From Sorangium cellulosum So0157-2 (GTDB taxonomy: Bacteria > Myxococcota_A > Polyangia > Polyangiales > Polyangiaceae): 64,000 nucleotides of DNA. The notes beneath the pieces were generated by a model. The model had not been told where the DNA came from and searched no databases. It saw only the letters and a list, made by a program, of their open reading frames with translations. The stretch's first letter is position 1, and each line of letters opens with the position of its first letter. The translations under genes and the position numbers were made by a program. The stretch covers positions 4,947,501-5,011,500 of the forward strand of contig NC_021658.1 in NCBI RefSeq assembly GCF_000418325.1, written 5' to 3'. Below are positions 8,942 through 17,710 of the stretch, piece after piece.

Positions 8942-11068
8942 GTGAGCGCGCTCCCCCCCGACATCGTCACGGCGCTCCCGGGCGCCGAGGCCACCGCCGT
9001 CGCCTGGCGCACGCAGGGACAGCGGTACATCACGATCATCGTCAAGGCGACCTTCGCGTTCACGCCCGGCGCGGCCATGTGGCGGACCGAGCCGCAGGAG
9101 ATCCTCCGCGCCGAGGTCCATCACGGAAAGAACCCCGCGCGGAGCGTGCGCTTCACCGGCGACCTCGCGCCCTACCTGGGCCGCGCCGACGTGCTCTTCA
9201 CGGGCGACGCGCACGCCCCGCTCGGCGCGCAGGTCCTGTCCTTGCCGGTGCGGCTCGCGATCTTCGGCGCGAGCGGCTGCGCGCTCGACAAGCGCCTCGT
9301 GGTCCGCGACGAAAAGCCGTTCCAGCGGGTGCCGCTCGTCTACGAGAAGGCGGTCCGCGGCGCGAACGGGTGCGACAACCCGTTCGGCGTCGACCCGAAC
9401 GAGGGCGAGGCGATCGTCGTCGATCCGCAGGATCCGGCGCGGCCCGCGGGGTTCGGCCCGATCGCGCGCGCGTGGCCCGCGCGCAAGCGGCTGCTCGGCA
9501 AGATCCGGCGCGAGGCGCTCGAGGGCCCGAGCGCGGAGATCCCCGCGGGCTTCGACTGGTCGTACTTCCAGGCGGCGCCCCCGGACCAGCAGATCGATTT
9601 CCTGCGCGGCGACGAGTGGATCGTGCTCGAGAACCTGCACCCGGCCGCGCCGCGGCTGGAGATGCGCCTGCCGAGGGCGCGCGGGGCGGCGCGGATCGAG
9701 GGGCTCGCGGCGTCCGGGGGCGAGTTCCTGGAGCTCTGCGCCGATACGCTCCGCATCGACGGCGCCGAGCAGCGCTGCACGGTCGTGTGGCGCCAGATCG
9801 TGCCCGTCCCCGGCGAGGACGACCTCGCGGCCCTGCGGATCGCCGCCGGCGTCGCGCTCGACGGCGAGGAGCTCGCGTGGCCCGAGCGGCGCCCCGGGCG
9901 AGCCGGGCGCGTCGAGGCAGCGCATCCGGCCGAGCCCCGGATCGGTCCGGAAGGGACCGTGCTGATCGAGGAGCCGCCCGGCGTCTCCGCGCCGGCCCTC
10001 CCGTGGGGCGCGGACCCGGGGCGCACGATCCACCTCTCGGACGACGAGATCGAGATCATCGATCTGCTCCAGGGACCACAGCAGACGATCGCGCTCTCCG
10101 AGGAGCTGAGCGCGGCGGCGGTGCGCGCGCCGGCGCTGCCGTTCGAGCCCGCGCCCGCCGCGCCAGCGCCGGCGCGGCCAGGCTGGCCGGGGCTCGCGTC
10201 AGCGCAGGGCGACGTCGCCGCCTCGAGCAGGACGATCGCCCTGTCGGACGCGGACGAGGCGCGCGCCAGCGAGCGGCCGGCGACCCCGTTCTTCGTCCAG
10301 CCGACGCCGTCGCCGCGCCTCGCGATCGACGCGCCGATCCCCGGCGCCCCTTGGTCCAGCGAGCGCCCTTCGCCGGCGCCCGATCCGTCCTCGGGGCTCA
10401 CGACCCTCGCGCTGGACGACGGGGGCGCGCCCCCGCGCGTCGAGGTCGCGCCCCCGCGCGTCGAGGCCGTTCTCCCGGCCTCCCCGGCCGTGGGGGGCCT
10501 CGGCCGCGAGCCCGAGCCGCCGGCCGCCCCCCGCTTCTTTCACGTCCTCCGGTGCCCGGGCGACCCGCCGCCCTCCGAGCCGCTCCCGCCGCTCGGCGCG
10601 GGCGACGAGGTGAGCCTCGAGCGGTGCGCGATCGTCGCGGCGGAGCTCGAGGAGCGGCCGATCCCCCGCGCCGACGTGCTCAAGGCGCACGGCCTCTCCG
10701 AGGCGCGCTGGCAGGAGGCCGACCGGCGCTGGCGCGAGGCGATGGCGGACGAGGTCAGGCGCCGCGAGCGAGCGCTCCGCGACCGGTTCGACAAGGCCTA
10801 TGTCACCGCGTGGGAAGCCGTCCGCGGCGCCCTGAGCGCGACCGACTACGCCCGGCTGGTCGTCGCGACCGAGCGCAACGGGGTCTCCGCTGCGCTCGGA
10901 GACAGCGCGATCCGGCGCACCGTGTGGGCGCGCATGCGGCGGGTCTGGGCCAGGCGGATCGCCGACGATCCGCGCCTCCGATCCCGGGTCGAGGCCGAGA
11001 TCGCGAGCCTCCGCGAGGCGCCGCGGCCGCGCGCGCAGGGCGGCGCGCTGTCGGCCCACGCCCTCTGA
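8942..11068 (+). CDS. DUF2169 family protein (type VI secretion accessory/adaptor type)
   Basis: 708 aa from GTG 8942. Residues 1-320 match DUF2169: the typical start with YITIIVKATFAF, the RFTGDLAPYLGRADV segment, and the GCDNPFGVDP and FDWSYFQAAPPDQQ stretches. DUF2169 proteins are found beside type VI secretion effectors and are regarded as loading adaptors. A 190-residue Pro/Ala-rich linker follows, including an 18-bp DNA repeat (10427-10444 and 10448-10465) giving PPRVE twice. The C-terminal 190 residues are a charged helical domain seen in longer myxobacterial versions. ATG at 8888 opens an 18-codon ORF whose TGA overlaps this GTG; probably chance. Domain call good, secretion role inferred. 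Confidence 0.8.
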   Translation: MSALPPDIVTALPGAEATAVAWRTQGQRYITIIVKATFAFTPGAAMWRTEPQEILRAEVHHGKNPARSVRFTGDLAPYLGRADVLFTGDAHAPLGAQVLSLPVRLAIFGASGCALDKRLVVRDEKPFQRVPLVYEKAVRGANGCDNPFGVDPNEGEAIVVDPQDPARPAGFGPIARAWPARKRLLGKIRREALEGPSAEIPAGFDWSYFQAAPPDQQIDFLRGDEWIVLENLHPAAPRLEMRLPRARGAARIEGLAASGGEFLELCADTLRIDGAEQRCTVVWRQIVPVPGEDDLAALRIAAGVALDGEELAWPERRPGRAGRVEAAHPAEPRIGPEGTVLIEEPPGVSAPALPWGADPGRTIHLSDDEIEIIDLLQGPQQTIALSEELSAAAVRAPALPFEPAPAAPAPARPGWPGLASAQGDVAASSRTIALSDADEARASERPATPFFVQPTPSPRLAIDAPIPGAPWSSERPSPAPDPSSGLTTLALDDGGAPPRVEVAPPRVEAVLPASPAVGGLGREPEPPAAPRFFHVLRCPGDPPPSEPLPPLGAGDEVSLERCAIVAAELEERPIPRADVLKAHGLSEARWQEADRRWREAMADEVRRRERALRDRFDKAYVTAWEAVRGALSATDYARLVVATERNGVSAALGDSAIRRTVWARMRRVWARRIADDPRLRSRVEAEIASLREAPRPRAQGGALSAHAL

Positions 11069-11227
11069 TCGCGCCGGATCGCGCGCCGTCGTCCTCGCGC
11101 CGTCCGGTCCGAGGGCGCTCGCGCCCCGGCCCCACGCCGCGCCCGGCACATGCGCGGCGCGCCGTGCCCCTTGACCGCGGCGCGCGGGGTTCCGAACATC
11201 GCGGATGGTGCAAGCGATGGTTCGTCC

Positions 11228-12688
11228 ATGATCGACGCGTTGACGCTGGGCAGGGAGCTCGCGGGCCGGTACAGCGTGGATGGGCTGCTCGGCGTGGGCT
11301 CGATGGGCGCCGTCTTCCGCGCGCGCCACCTCGCGCTGGCGCGGGACGTCGCGATCAAGGTGCTCACGGGGTACGCGGAGCCGAACGCGGGCGAGCGGAT
11401 GCTGCGCGAGGCGCGCATCTCGGCCCTCATCAAGTCGCCGCACGTGGTGAGCTGCTACGACTTCGGCTTCCTCTCGAGCCGATCGCCGTTCATGGTGATG
11501 GAGTATGTGGGCGGCCCGTCGCTGGCCGCGCGCCTCCAGGGCGGGCCGCTGCCGCTCGACGACCTGCGGCGCTACATGCTCCACGCGGCGCGGGGGATGG
11601 CCGCCGCGACGGAGCTCGGGGTGATGCACCGCGACCTGAAGCCGTCGAACATGCTGATCGCGCCGTCCGGAGAGCTGAAGGTCGCCGATTTCGGCCTCGC
11701 GCGCCTGACCGCCACGACCGGGCCCACGGCCCTGCGCGAGCAGCCCCTCACGGCGATGGGGACCGTGCTCGGGACGCCGTTCTACATGGCGCCCGAGCAG
11801 GCGTGGAGCCCGCAGGAGAGCGACACGCGCGCGGACATCTACAGCTACGGCGCGTCGTTTTACCACGCCGCCACGGGGCAGCGGCCGTTCGAGGAGCAGG
11901 AGCTCCTGCCGCTCCTGCTCGCGCACCGGCAGGACATCCCGGCGCGGCCGCGGGCGCTCCGGCCCGAGCTCGACGAGGACGTGCAGGCCGTCCTGGAGCG
12001 CTGCCTGGCCAAGGACCCGAAGGACCGCTTCCAGTCGTTCGAGGAGATCGAGGCCGCGCTCCTGGGCGCGCAGAGCGCGCGCTGGGGGGATCCGCACGAT
12101 CTGACGCTCCGCGCGTACCTGGAGCAGTACCAGCGCGTCCGCCCCGTCCTCCTCGCGGGCGGCCCGGTCGGGCCGGTGACCTCGTTCCAGTTCCACGGGG
12201 ACAGGACGCTGTCGATCGTGCGCGCGAACATCGCGTCGGTGTCGGCCGACGCGCTCGTGAGCTCGGACGACGGGCAGCTCACGATGTCCGCCGGCGTGGC
12301 GATGGCCCTGAACCACGCGAGCGGCGGCGTGTGCCACCTGGAGACGCGGAAGTACGTCCCCGTGCGTCACGGCGGGGTGGTGGTCAGCTCCGCCGGCAGG
12401 CTGAGCGCGCGGTTCGTCTTCCACGCGATCACGCTCGACTGGGATCACGTGGCGACCTACCGGCCGACCCGCGATCTCATCCTGCGGCTCCTCGAAGGGT
12501 GCTTTTACCACGCCGACACGATGAAGCTCCGGAGCATGGCGCTGCCCCTGCTCGGGTCCGGGCGGGCGGGCTTCTCACCCGCCGAGTGCCTGGACACGAT
12601 GGTCGAGTTCCTCGTGAAGGCGATGCTCCTCGGCGGGACCGGGCTCTCGCACGTGACCATCGTGCTCCGGGACGGGCACGCGTTCTGA
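11228..12688 (+). CDS. Serine/threonine protein kinase with C-terminal macro domain
   Basis: 486 aa. Residues about 15-285 are a Hanks-type kinase: glycine loop GVGSMGAVF, Lys44 in VAIK, the HRDLKPSN catalytic loop near residue 134, DFGLA near 154 and a GTPFYMAPEQ activation segment. There is no transmembrane helix. Residues about 322-486 look like a macro domain: SIVRANI, ADALVSSDDGQL in the position of the usual DAIVNAAN, then GVVVSSAGRLSAR, FVFHAI, and ALPLLGSGRAGF. Macro domains bind ADP-ribose or remove it from proteins; the Asn-rich loop is altered here (SSDD). The start at 11228 is at the correct distance from the kinase core. Follows the DUF2169 gene by 159 bp on the same strand. Confidence 0.85.
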   Translation: MIDALTLGRELAGRYSVDGLLGVGSMGAVFRARHLALARDVAIKVLTGYAEPNAGERMLREARISALIKSPHVVSCYDFGFLSSRSPFMVMEYVGGPSLAARLQGGPLPLDDLRRYMLHAARGMAAATELGVMHRDLKPSNMLIAPSGELKVADFGLARLTATTGPTALREQPLTAMGTVLGTPFYMAPEQAWSPQESDTRADIYSYGASFYHAATGQRPFEEQELLPLLLAHRQDIPARPRALRPELDEDVQAVLERCLAKDPKDRFQSFEEIEAALLGAQSARWGDPHDLTLRAYLEQYQRVRPVLLAGGPVGPVTSFQFHGDRTLSIVRANIASVSADALVSSDDGQLTMSAGVAMALNHASGGVCHLETRKYVPVRHGGVVVSSAGRLSARFVFHAITLDWDHVATYRPTRDLILRLLEGCFYHADTMKLRSMALPLLGSGRAGFSPAECLDTMVEFLVKAMLLGGTGLSHVTIVLRDGHAF

Positions 12689-13087
12689 GGCGCCTCTCGG
12701 CCCGGCGGGGCCGCGCGGGGCCGCGCTCGGGGCCGCGCCGACGCCGAAGGCCAGGAGCGCCATGGGGTGCCATTGCCAGTTGTTCTCGGGCGATGTCATC
12801 GGTGACCTCGGAGCTCTGTTGCGGCGCGCGCGGCCCCGTGGTCCGGGGCGCTCCGGCGACGCAACGGCGGGTGGATGGATGCCGTTCGCCCGCGAGGCTG
12901 TGCACAGGGCCTGCCATGCCGGGCAGCGGGCGCGCCGGCCGGTCCGGCCGCGGATCAGCGCCGCGAACCCAGGGGAGCGGGCGCCCGCGCGATGACGGAA
13001 CGCCGCAGGGGCGACGGGCGGGTGAGCCGATCAGGCATCACGCACCGGCGCGGGCACCGGGCCGCGCGCGACCGACGTTGGGGCTCG
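12689..13087. other. Intergenic region, no gene seen
   Basis: About 400 bp between the convergent kinase-macro and FAH genes. Open frames here are short or the result of base composition. No tRNA-like or repeat structure apart from the hairpin at its right edge. Confidence 0.6.
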
Positions 13088-13115
13088 GCGAGCGAGCCGC
13101 CGTCGGCTCGCTCGC
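13088..13115 (-). terminator. Hairpin directly after the FAH-family gene
   Basis: GCGAGCGAGCC, a six-base loop (GCCGTC) and a perfect 11-bp complement, ending one base before the TCA that encodes the FAH stop. No T tract. A terminator is the simplest reading. Confidence 0.6.
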
Positions 13116-13925
13116 TCAGCGGGCGCCGGCGCCGTTCTGCGGAGCCGCGACGGACACGCGCAGCGGCCCGATCCCGGGCGCGCCGGCCGTGGCGCCGGCG
13201 ATGTCGATGACGAGCTCGTCGCCGGACACGAGCGGCCCCACGCCCTGGGGCGTCCCGGTCGCGATGACGTCGCCGGGCTCCAGCGTCATCACCCGGCTGA
13301 TGTACGCGACAAGCGCGGGCACGCCCCAGAGCATCTGCGCGGTCATCCCGTCCTGCCGCACCTGGCCGTTCACCACGGCCCGCACGCGGAGCGCCGCGGG
13401 GTCGACCGCCGTCTCGATCCACGGCCCGACCGGGCAGAACGTGTCGAACCCCTTGCCGCGCGTGAACTGGACGTCCTTCCTCTGCAGGTCCCTCGCGGTG
13501 ATGTCCCCCAGGCAGGTGTAACCGAACACGTGATCCGCCGCCTCCTCCGGCCGCACGGCCTTGCAGCGGCGGCCGATGATCACGCCGAGCTCCGCCTCGT
13601 GCTCGACCCGCTGGCTCTCCGGCGGGAGCACGATCGACTGGCCCGGGCCGATCAGCGCCGAGGGCGGCTTGAGGAAGAGGAGCGGCTCGACCGGGACATC
13701 GTTGCCCAGCTCCTGCGCGTGCGCGGCGTAATTGCGCCCCACGCACACGATCTTCGTGGGGGCCACGGGGCAGGCGAGGTCGACCTCGGCCCACGCCACG
13801 GCCTCGCCGGTGGTCTTGCCGCCGAGCCAGGGCGGTGCGTCGAGCACGAGCGCGGCCGCGCCCTCGAGGCGGGCGAAGAAGGCCGGGCGATCTTGATCCG
13901 GAGGCGAGAGACGGGCGAAGCGCAT
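13116..13925 (-). CDS. Fumarylacetoacetate hydrolase (FAH) family protein
   Basis: 269 aa. The FAH fold is shown by KIVCVGRNYAAHAQELG, the metal ligands in EHEAELGVIIG, GDITARDLQ, the active-site region KGFDTFCPVGPW and the closing ATGTPQGVG loop. This subgroup includes acylpyruvases, 2-hydroxyhepta-2,4-diene-1,7-dioate isomerase and oxaloacetate decarboxylases; which reaction applies cannot be decided. Cytoplasmic. It follows the methyltransferase gene by 73 bp on the same strand and ends at a strong hairpin. Confidence 0.88.
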   Translation of the reverse strand: MRFARLSPPDQDRPAFFARLEGAAALVLDAPPWLGGKTTGEAVAWAEVDLACPVAPTKIVCVGRNYAAHAQELGNDVPVEPLLFLKPPSALIGPGQSIVLPPESQRVEHEAELGVIIGRRCKAVRPEEAADHVFGYTCLGDITARDLQRKDVQFTRGKGFDTFCPVGPWIETAVDPAALRVRAVVNGQVRQDGMTAQMLWGVPALVAYISRVMTLEPGDVIATGTPQGVGPLVSGDELVIDIAGATAGAPGIGPLRVSVAAPQNGAGAR

Positions 13926-13998
13926 CGCGCGAGCAAAGCGCGATCCCCGCGTCGCGGCAAGCCCGCGCCCGGCGCGGCGCGCGGTCGCGCCCGCGCCG

Positions 13999-14592
13999 TC
14001 ACGTCCGCGTCGTCACCGAGGGCGCGGCGCCCCGCCGCCGCGCGACGAGGCGGGCCTCGTGGCGCCCTTCCTCCAGCCACCCTTCGTCGTAACGGACCAC
14101 CTCGAGCGCCTCGCCGAGGAGGCCGGGGAGCTCGCCGTCCTCGAGCAGCCAGCGCGCGCTCGGGTGCGCGTGCCGCAGCAGGTTCGACCGCGTCGGATGC
14201 ACGACGACGAGGTGGCCGCCCGGGGCGAGCTCCGCCGCGCAGGCCGCGAGCCTGCGCTCGAGGAAATAGAAGATCAGGATCAGGTCCCAGGGCCCGCCGG
14301 GCAGCGGATCGCGCTCCACGTCGAGCGCCACCGTGCGCAGCGCGAGCCCCTCGCGCGCCGCGGCGCTCCGCGCGACGCCGAGCCCGACCTCGGAGATGTC
14401 GGCCAGCGTCACGTCGAGCCCGCGCCGCGCGAGCCACAGGGCGTGCCGCCCCGCGCCGCCGGCCAGATCGAGCGCGCGCCCGCGGCGGGGCAGGAGCGGA
14501 TCGAGCGCCGTGAGCACCGCCGAGGGCTCGCCCGGATCGCCGCCGCCCTCGCGGTAGCGGGCGTCCCACCTGATCCGATCGTCGTCCGACAC
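13999..14592 (-). CDS. Class I SAM-dependent methyltransferase, TehB/thiopurine-like
   Basis: 197 aa. Motif I ALDLAGGAGRHALWLA (residues about 40-55) with an acidic DVTLAD strand end shows a Rossmann methyltransferase; the N-terminal WDARYREGGGDPGEPS resembles TehB-type enzymes that methylate small molecules. The start is GTG 14592, decided by a perfect AGGAGG five bases upstream; the frame is open further upstream but that part reads as shadow sequence. The substrate is unknown. Divergent from the DUF2293 gene, with about 210 bp between them. Confidence 0.82.
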   Translation of the reverse strand: MSDDDRIRWDARYREGGGDPGEPSAVLTALDPLLPRRGRALDLAGGAGRHALWLARRGLDVTLADISEVGLGVARSAAAREGLALRTVALDVERDPLPGGPWDLILIFYFLERRLAACAAELAPGGHLVVVHPTRSNLLRHAHPSARWLLEDGELPGLLGEALEVVRYDEGWLEEGRHEARLVARRRGAAPSVTTRT

Positions 14593-14803
14593 GCTGGCCT
14601 CCTGTCCGGTGGAGCGCGCCGCGCGCAGGGGCAGGCCCCCCGCAGGGCGGCGCGCGCGGGCCGCTCGCCCGCGGGCTCGAGTCGAGCCCGCGCGCACCTC
14701 GCGCGGCGCGGAGCCTACCACCGCCCCGTTCGGCGGCGCGAGGGCGGGGCGACGGCGGCTGGACGCGCGCGATGACCTGGCCTACCACGCCGGCCGCGCC
14801 GCC

Positions 14804-15502
14804 ATGCCCGAGTGCCTGACCCTGGCCCCCACCCCGGATCCCCGCCGCTTCCGCGCGCCCGACGGCGCGCTGCTCTCGCCGCCCGAGGGCTGGGCGTGCC
14901 TGCCGCCGGGCGACGCCGGGCTCACCCGCCGGGTGAAGCTCGCGGGCCCCTCCTGGATGGTGGTCGAGAAGCGCGGGAGAAAGACGTTCTCCCGGGGCCT
15001 CTGGGCGCCGGCCGCCACCATCGAGGCCGCGCGCGCCGCGCTCGAGGCCGAGCGCAGCACGCCCTCCTACGCGAAGAAGCGCGAGGCGGACGCCCGGCGG
15101 CGGGAGCGCGACCAGGAGGCGTACGTGCGCGAGTTCGAGGCCGAGGTCGCGGCGTTCCTCCGGTTCTCGCCGCGCTACGCGGCGCTCGCGCGGGCGCTCG
15201 CGACCCGGGTGACGCAGCACGCGACGCCCGTGGGCAGCGGCACGGTCGCCCGCACGGAGCGGATCCCGGTCGCGCGGCGCGCCGAGTCGGCCGTGATCGC
15301 GTGGATGCGGCACCAGACGACGGCGTACGACACCATGGCCATCCCGCGCGTGAAGGGGATGCGCCGCGAGGTGCGGCGCGATCTCGCGCAGATCTCGCGC
15401 GCGATCCTCGACCTGCACCGCGGCGACGCGCCGCACGGCGCCGCGTCGTGCCCGCTCTGCGGCGCGCTGGCCGGCGCCGGCGCGACGGCGGAGCGGGCCT
15501 AG
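14804..15502 (+). CDS. DUF2293 domain protein
   Basis: 232 aa from ATG 14804. The C-terminal half carries the DUF2293 signature (AVIAWMRHQTTAYD, then REVRRDLAQISRAI). The N-terminal part is Pro-rich with a KRGRKTFSRGLWAP segment; residues about 75-110 are a Lys/Arg/Glu-rich helix. The C-terminus has a CPLCG pair that could bind zinc. DUF2293 proteins have no known function; a nucleic-acid-related role is only a guess from the basic helix. Upstream ORF extension without recognisable content was not used. Confidence 0.7.
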   Translation: MPECLTLAPTPDPRRFRAPDGALLSPPEGWACLPPGDAGLTRRVKLAGPSWMVVEKRGRKTFSRGLWAPAATIEAARAALEAERSTPSYAKKREADARRRERDQEAYVREFEAEVAAFLRFSPRYAALARALATRVTQHATPVGSGTVARTERIPVARRAESAVIAWMRHQTTAYDTMAIPRVKGMRREVRRDLAQISRAILDLHRGDAPHGAASCPLCGALAGAGATAERA

Positions 15503-15507
15503 CGCCC

Positions 15508-16125
15508 TCAGGCGTCGAGCAAGCCCTCGCCGACGAGCCGGGCGCGCAGCCCCGCGGCGCCGTCGAACACGTGCGCGCGCATCCCGACCGCGGCCGCCGC
15601 GTCGCAGTTCTCCGCGCGATCGTCGACGAACAGGCAGTCGCCCGCGTCGACGCCGATGCGGCTCACGAGGCGATCGAAGAACTCGCGCGCCGGCTTGCGG
15701 ACGCGCAGGTGATGGCTCGAATAGACACCCTCGAACAGGGCGTCGAGCGCGAACGCCTCGCGCAGCTCCTCGACCCACACGGGGTAGTTGCTCGCCACGA
15801 ACCGGAGCGCGCGGCCCTGGAGCGCCTCGACGATCTCCCGCACGCCGGGCAAGAAGCGGTATTCCGCGCGGCGCACGCGGTTGAAGGCGTCGATATCGAA
15901 CGAGACGCCCTCGGCGCCCTCACGGAAGAACCGGCGGACGAACTCGGCCTCATCGATCTCGCCGCACTCGAACGCGGGCCAGCACGTCGGGTCGCGGTGC
16001 CGGCCGACGTCGCCGGGCGCGGCCGCCCGGATCGCCGCGGCGAGCGCCTCGCGGTACGGGTCGTAGAGGACGGTGTCCATCAAATCGAAACAAACCGCGC
16101 GGACGATGCGGACCCTACGGACCAT
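15508..16125 (-). CDS. HAD-superfamily hydrolase
   Basis: 205 aa. Motif I is FDLMDTVLYD, where the second Asp of the usual DxD is kept as D-L-M-D; motif II is FVASNYP; motif III is the Lys in RVRKPAREFF; motif IV is FVDDRAENCDAA. This is the layout of small haloacid-dehalogenase/phosphatase proteins with a helical cap between motifs I and II. Substrate not identifiable. Convergent with the DUF2293 gene, 5 bp apart. Confidence 0.82.
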   Translation of the reverse strand: MVRRVRIVRAVCFDLMDTVLYDPYREALAAAIRAAAPGDVGRHRDPTCWPAFECGEIDEAEFVRRFFREGAEGVSFDIDAFNRVRRAEYRFLPGVREIVEALQGRALRFVASNYPVWVEELREAFALDALFEGVYSSHHLRVRKPAREFFDRLVSRIGVDAGDCLFVDDRAENCDAAAAVGMRAHVFDGAAGLRARLVGEGLLDA

Positions 16126-16299
16126 ACGGTACGAAGCCTAGCACCGCCAAGCGCTCGTGTGAGCGCGCAGGTCACATCGGCTTACAGGTTTTGCCGCCAC
16201 ACGGGTGAGTTGCGGTGAGGGCGCCTCAGACGGGGCAGACGGGCACCGACTGACACCGTATTTTAGAAACCATGTCTCGCAATGAGCAGATTTCTGGCT

Positions 16300-16423
16300 T
16301 ATACTATTCATGGGTGGCGAGTTCTCATGAGCGCGGTCCGGCGGCGCGGCGGCTCGTGAGGTCTCATGTGGTGGGTTGCTTCTCTCTACCGGCGCACGGC
16401 GCCGGCACTTGCTTATAAAGGAG
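16300..16423 (+). promoter_or_regulatory. Leader of the VWA lipoprotein gene: possible -10, hairpin and ribosome binding site
   Basis: In the 305-bp gap 16126-16430 the sequence is less GC-rich. TATACT at 16300-16305 matches a -10 box in five of six positions, but no good -35 is seen. A 7-bp hairpin (CCGGCGC, loop ACG, GCGCCGG) is at 16389-16405, followed by AAGGAG at 16418-16423, seven bases before the ATG. The ribosome binding site is clear; the promoter is tentative. Confidence 0.4.
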
Positions 16424-16430
16424 TCAGGCC

Positions 16431-17618
16431 ATGAGATTGCCTGCGATGGGCATTGCCTTGTTCGTGGTGGCTGCGGTCGGTGCGGCGTGCGGCGGCTCGG
16501 GCGGCGACGATCTCTCTCCGGGCGGCTCGGGCGCCGCGAGCGGCTCGGGCGGCGATGACGGCGGCTTCGGCTCAGTGGGCTCAGGGATGAGCGCGGGCAG
16601 CGGCTCGAACCCGAGCGGCCCGAGCGGCGTCGGCTCGACCGGCGCCGGCGACGCGTGCGCCACGCACAGGGCCAACGCCGAGCTCCAGCCCGTGTACCTG
16701 GCTGTCGCGTTCGACGTCTCGGGCAGCATGGGAGCGAACGATCGGCCCTCGCACAGCAAGGAGCTCAAGTGGGATCCGGTCGTCGCGGCGACCAAGCAGT
16801 TCTTCGCGGATCCCGCGTCCGCGGGGCTCACCGCCTCGCTCACCTTCTTCCCCGGCGCGGAGCGGCGGCGGATGTGCTCGGCCAGGACCTACAGCGCGCC
16901 GGACGTCGAGATGACGCCGCTGCCCTCCGACGCGTTCGCCGAGGCGATCGATGACGTCACGCCGGGGCCCGACGACGACTGGCGCACGGGCACGCCGACG
17001 GCGTTCGTGGTCGAGGGGACGATGTCGTTCGTCCAGCAGCAGCGCCGGGAGAACCCCGGTAAGTACGCGCTCGTGCTCGTGACCGACGGCTACCCGCAGC
17101 TGTGCGAGGGGTCCGACTCGATCGAGGCCGTCGTCGAGCACGTCGAGGAGGGGCGCCAAGACAACATCCCGACCTACGTGATCGGGGTGGCGAACCCGCC
17201 GGACGACAATCCGGGGAACGTGGACAACCTGGCCGAGATCGCCGCGGCCGGCGGCACGGGGGAGGCGTTCATCATCGAGACCGGCAACCCCGACGCGACG
17301 GCGACCAGCTTCCGGGCGGCGATCGACCAGATCCGCGGCGCCGCGGTGTCGTGCACGATCGCGATCCCGCCGGCCCCCGAGGGGAGGACGTTCGACAAGC
17401 AGCGGGTGCGCGTGACGTACGCGAGCGGACAGGGCGAGCCGAAGGCCCTCGCGTACGATCAGGAGTGCGCGAGCGGCGACGCCTGGCGCTACGACAACCC
17501 CGCGAACCCGACGCAGATCGAGCTCTGCGAGGGCGCGTGCAGCGCGGTGCAGTCCGATCCCGAGGCGGCCCTGGGCGTCGACTTCACCTGCGACGACGTG
17601 ATCGAGATCCCGCTGTGA
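16431..17618 (+). CDS. von Willebrand factor A domain lipoprotein
   Basis: 395 aa. Signal peptide with lipobox around residue 20 (AVGAACGG), then a Ser/Gly-rich low-complexity linker (residues 22-65), then a VWA domain with a complete MIDAS: DVSGSMG near residue 98, a Thr in the GTPTAF loop, and LVTDGYP. The last 90 residues include several cysteines and a small C-terminal module. Family members bind divalent metal and protein ligands at the cell surface. The strong AAGGAG site decides the start. Convergent with the lipin-like gene. Confidence 0.85.
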   Translation: MRLPAMGIALFVVAAVGAACGGSGGDDLSPGGSGAASGSGGDDGGFGSVGSGMSAGSGSNPSGPSGVGSTGAGDACATHRANAELQPVYLAVAFDVSGSMGANDRPSHSKELKWDPVVAATKQFFADPASAGLTASLTFFPGAERRRMCSARTYSAPDVEMTPLPSDAFAEAIDDVTPGPDDDWRTGTPTAFVVEGTMSFVQQQRRENPGKYALVLVTDGYPQLCEGSDSIEAVVEHVEEGRQDNIPTYVIGVANPPDDNPGNVDNLAEIAAAGGTGEAFIIETGNPDATATSFRAAIDQIRGAAVSCTIAIPPAPEGRTFDKQRVRVTYASGQGEPKALAYDQECASGDAWRYDNPANPTQIELCEGACSAVQSDPEAALGVDFTCDDVIEIPL

Positions 17619-17665
17619 GCGGCGGCGGGGGCGCCCCTGGACGGGGCGCGCCTGCGCGCGCCTGC

Positions 17666-17710
17666 GCGCCCCTCAGGGCGCCGGGGCGAGCCCCGCGCCC
17701 CTCAGGGCGC
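17666..17710. terminator. Paired hairpins between convergent genes
   Basis: GCGCCCCTCAGGGCGC occurs twice, at 17666-17681 and 17695-17710; each can fold as a 6-bp stem (GCGCCC/GGGCGC) with a CTCA loop. They lie between the stops of the VWA and lipin-like genes, the second copy overlapping the latter's stop. Likely bidirectional terminator, no T tract. Confidence 0.5.

Noticed and set aside
8888..8944. 18-codon ORF whose stop overlaps the DUF2169 start
   Set aside because: Too short and low-complexity; a leader peptide cannot be supported from sequence alone.
9079..13521. A 1480-codon plus-strand open frame
   Set aside because: It overlaps the DUF2169 and kinase-macro genes in another frame, is extremely Arg/Ala/Gly-rich and contains no domain; it is a product of high GC content.
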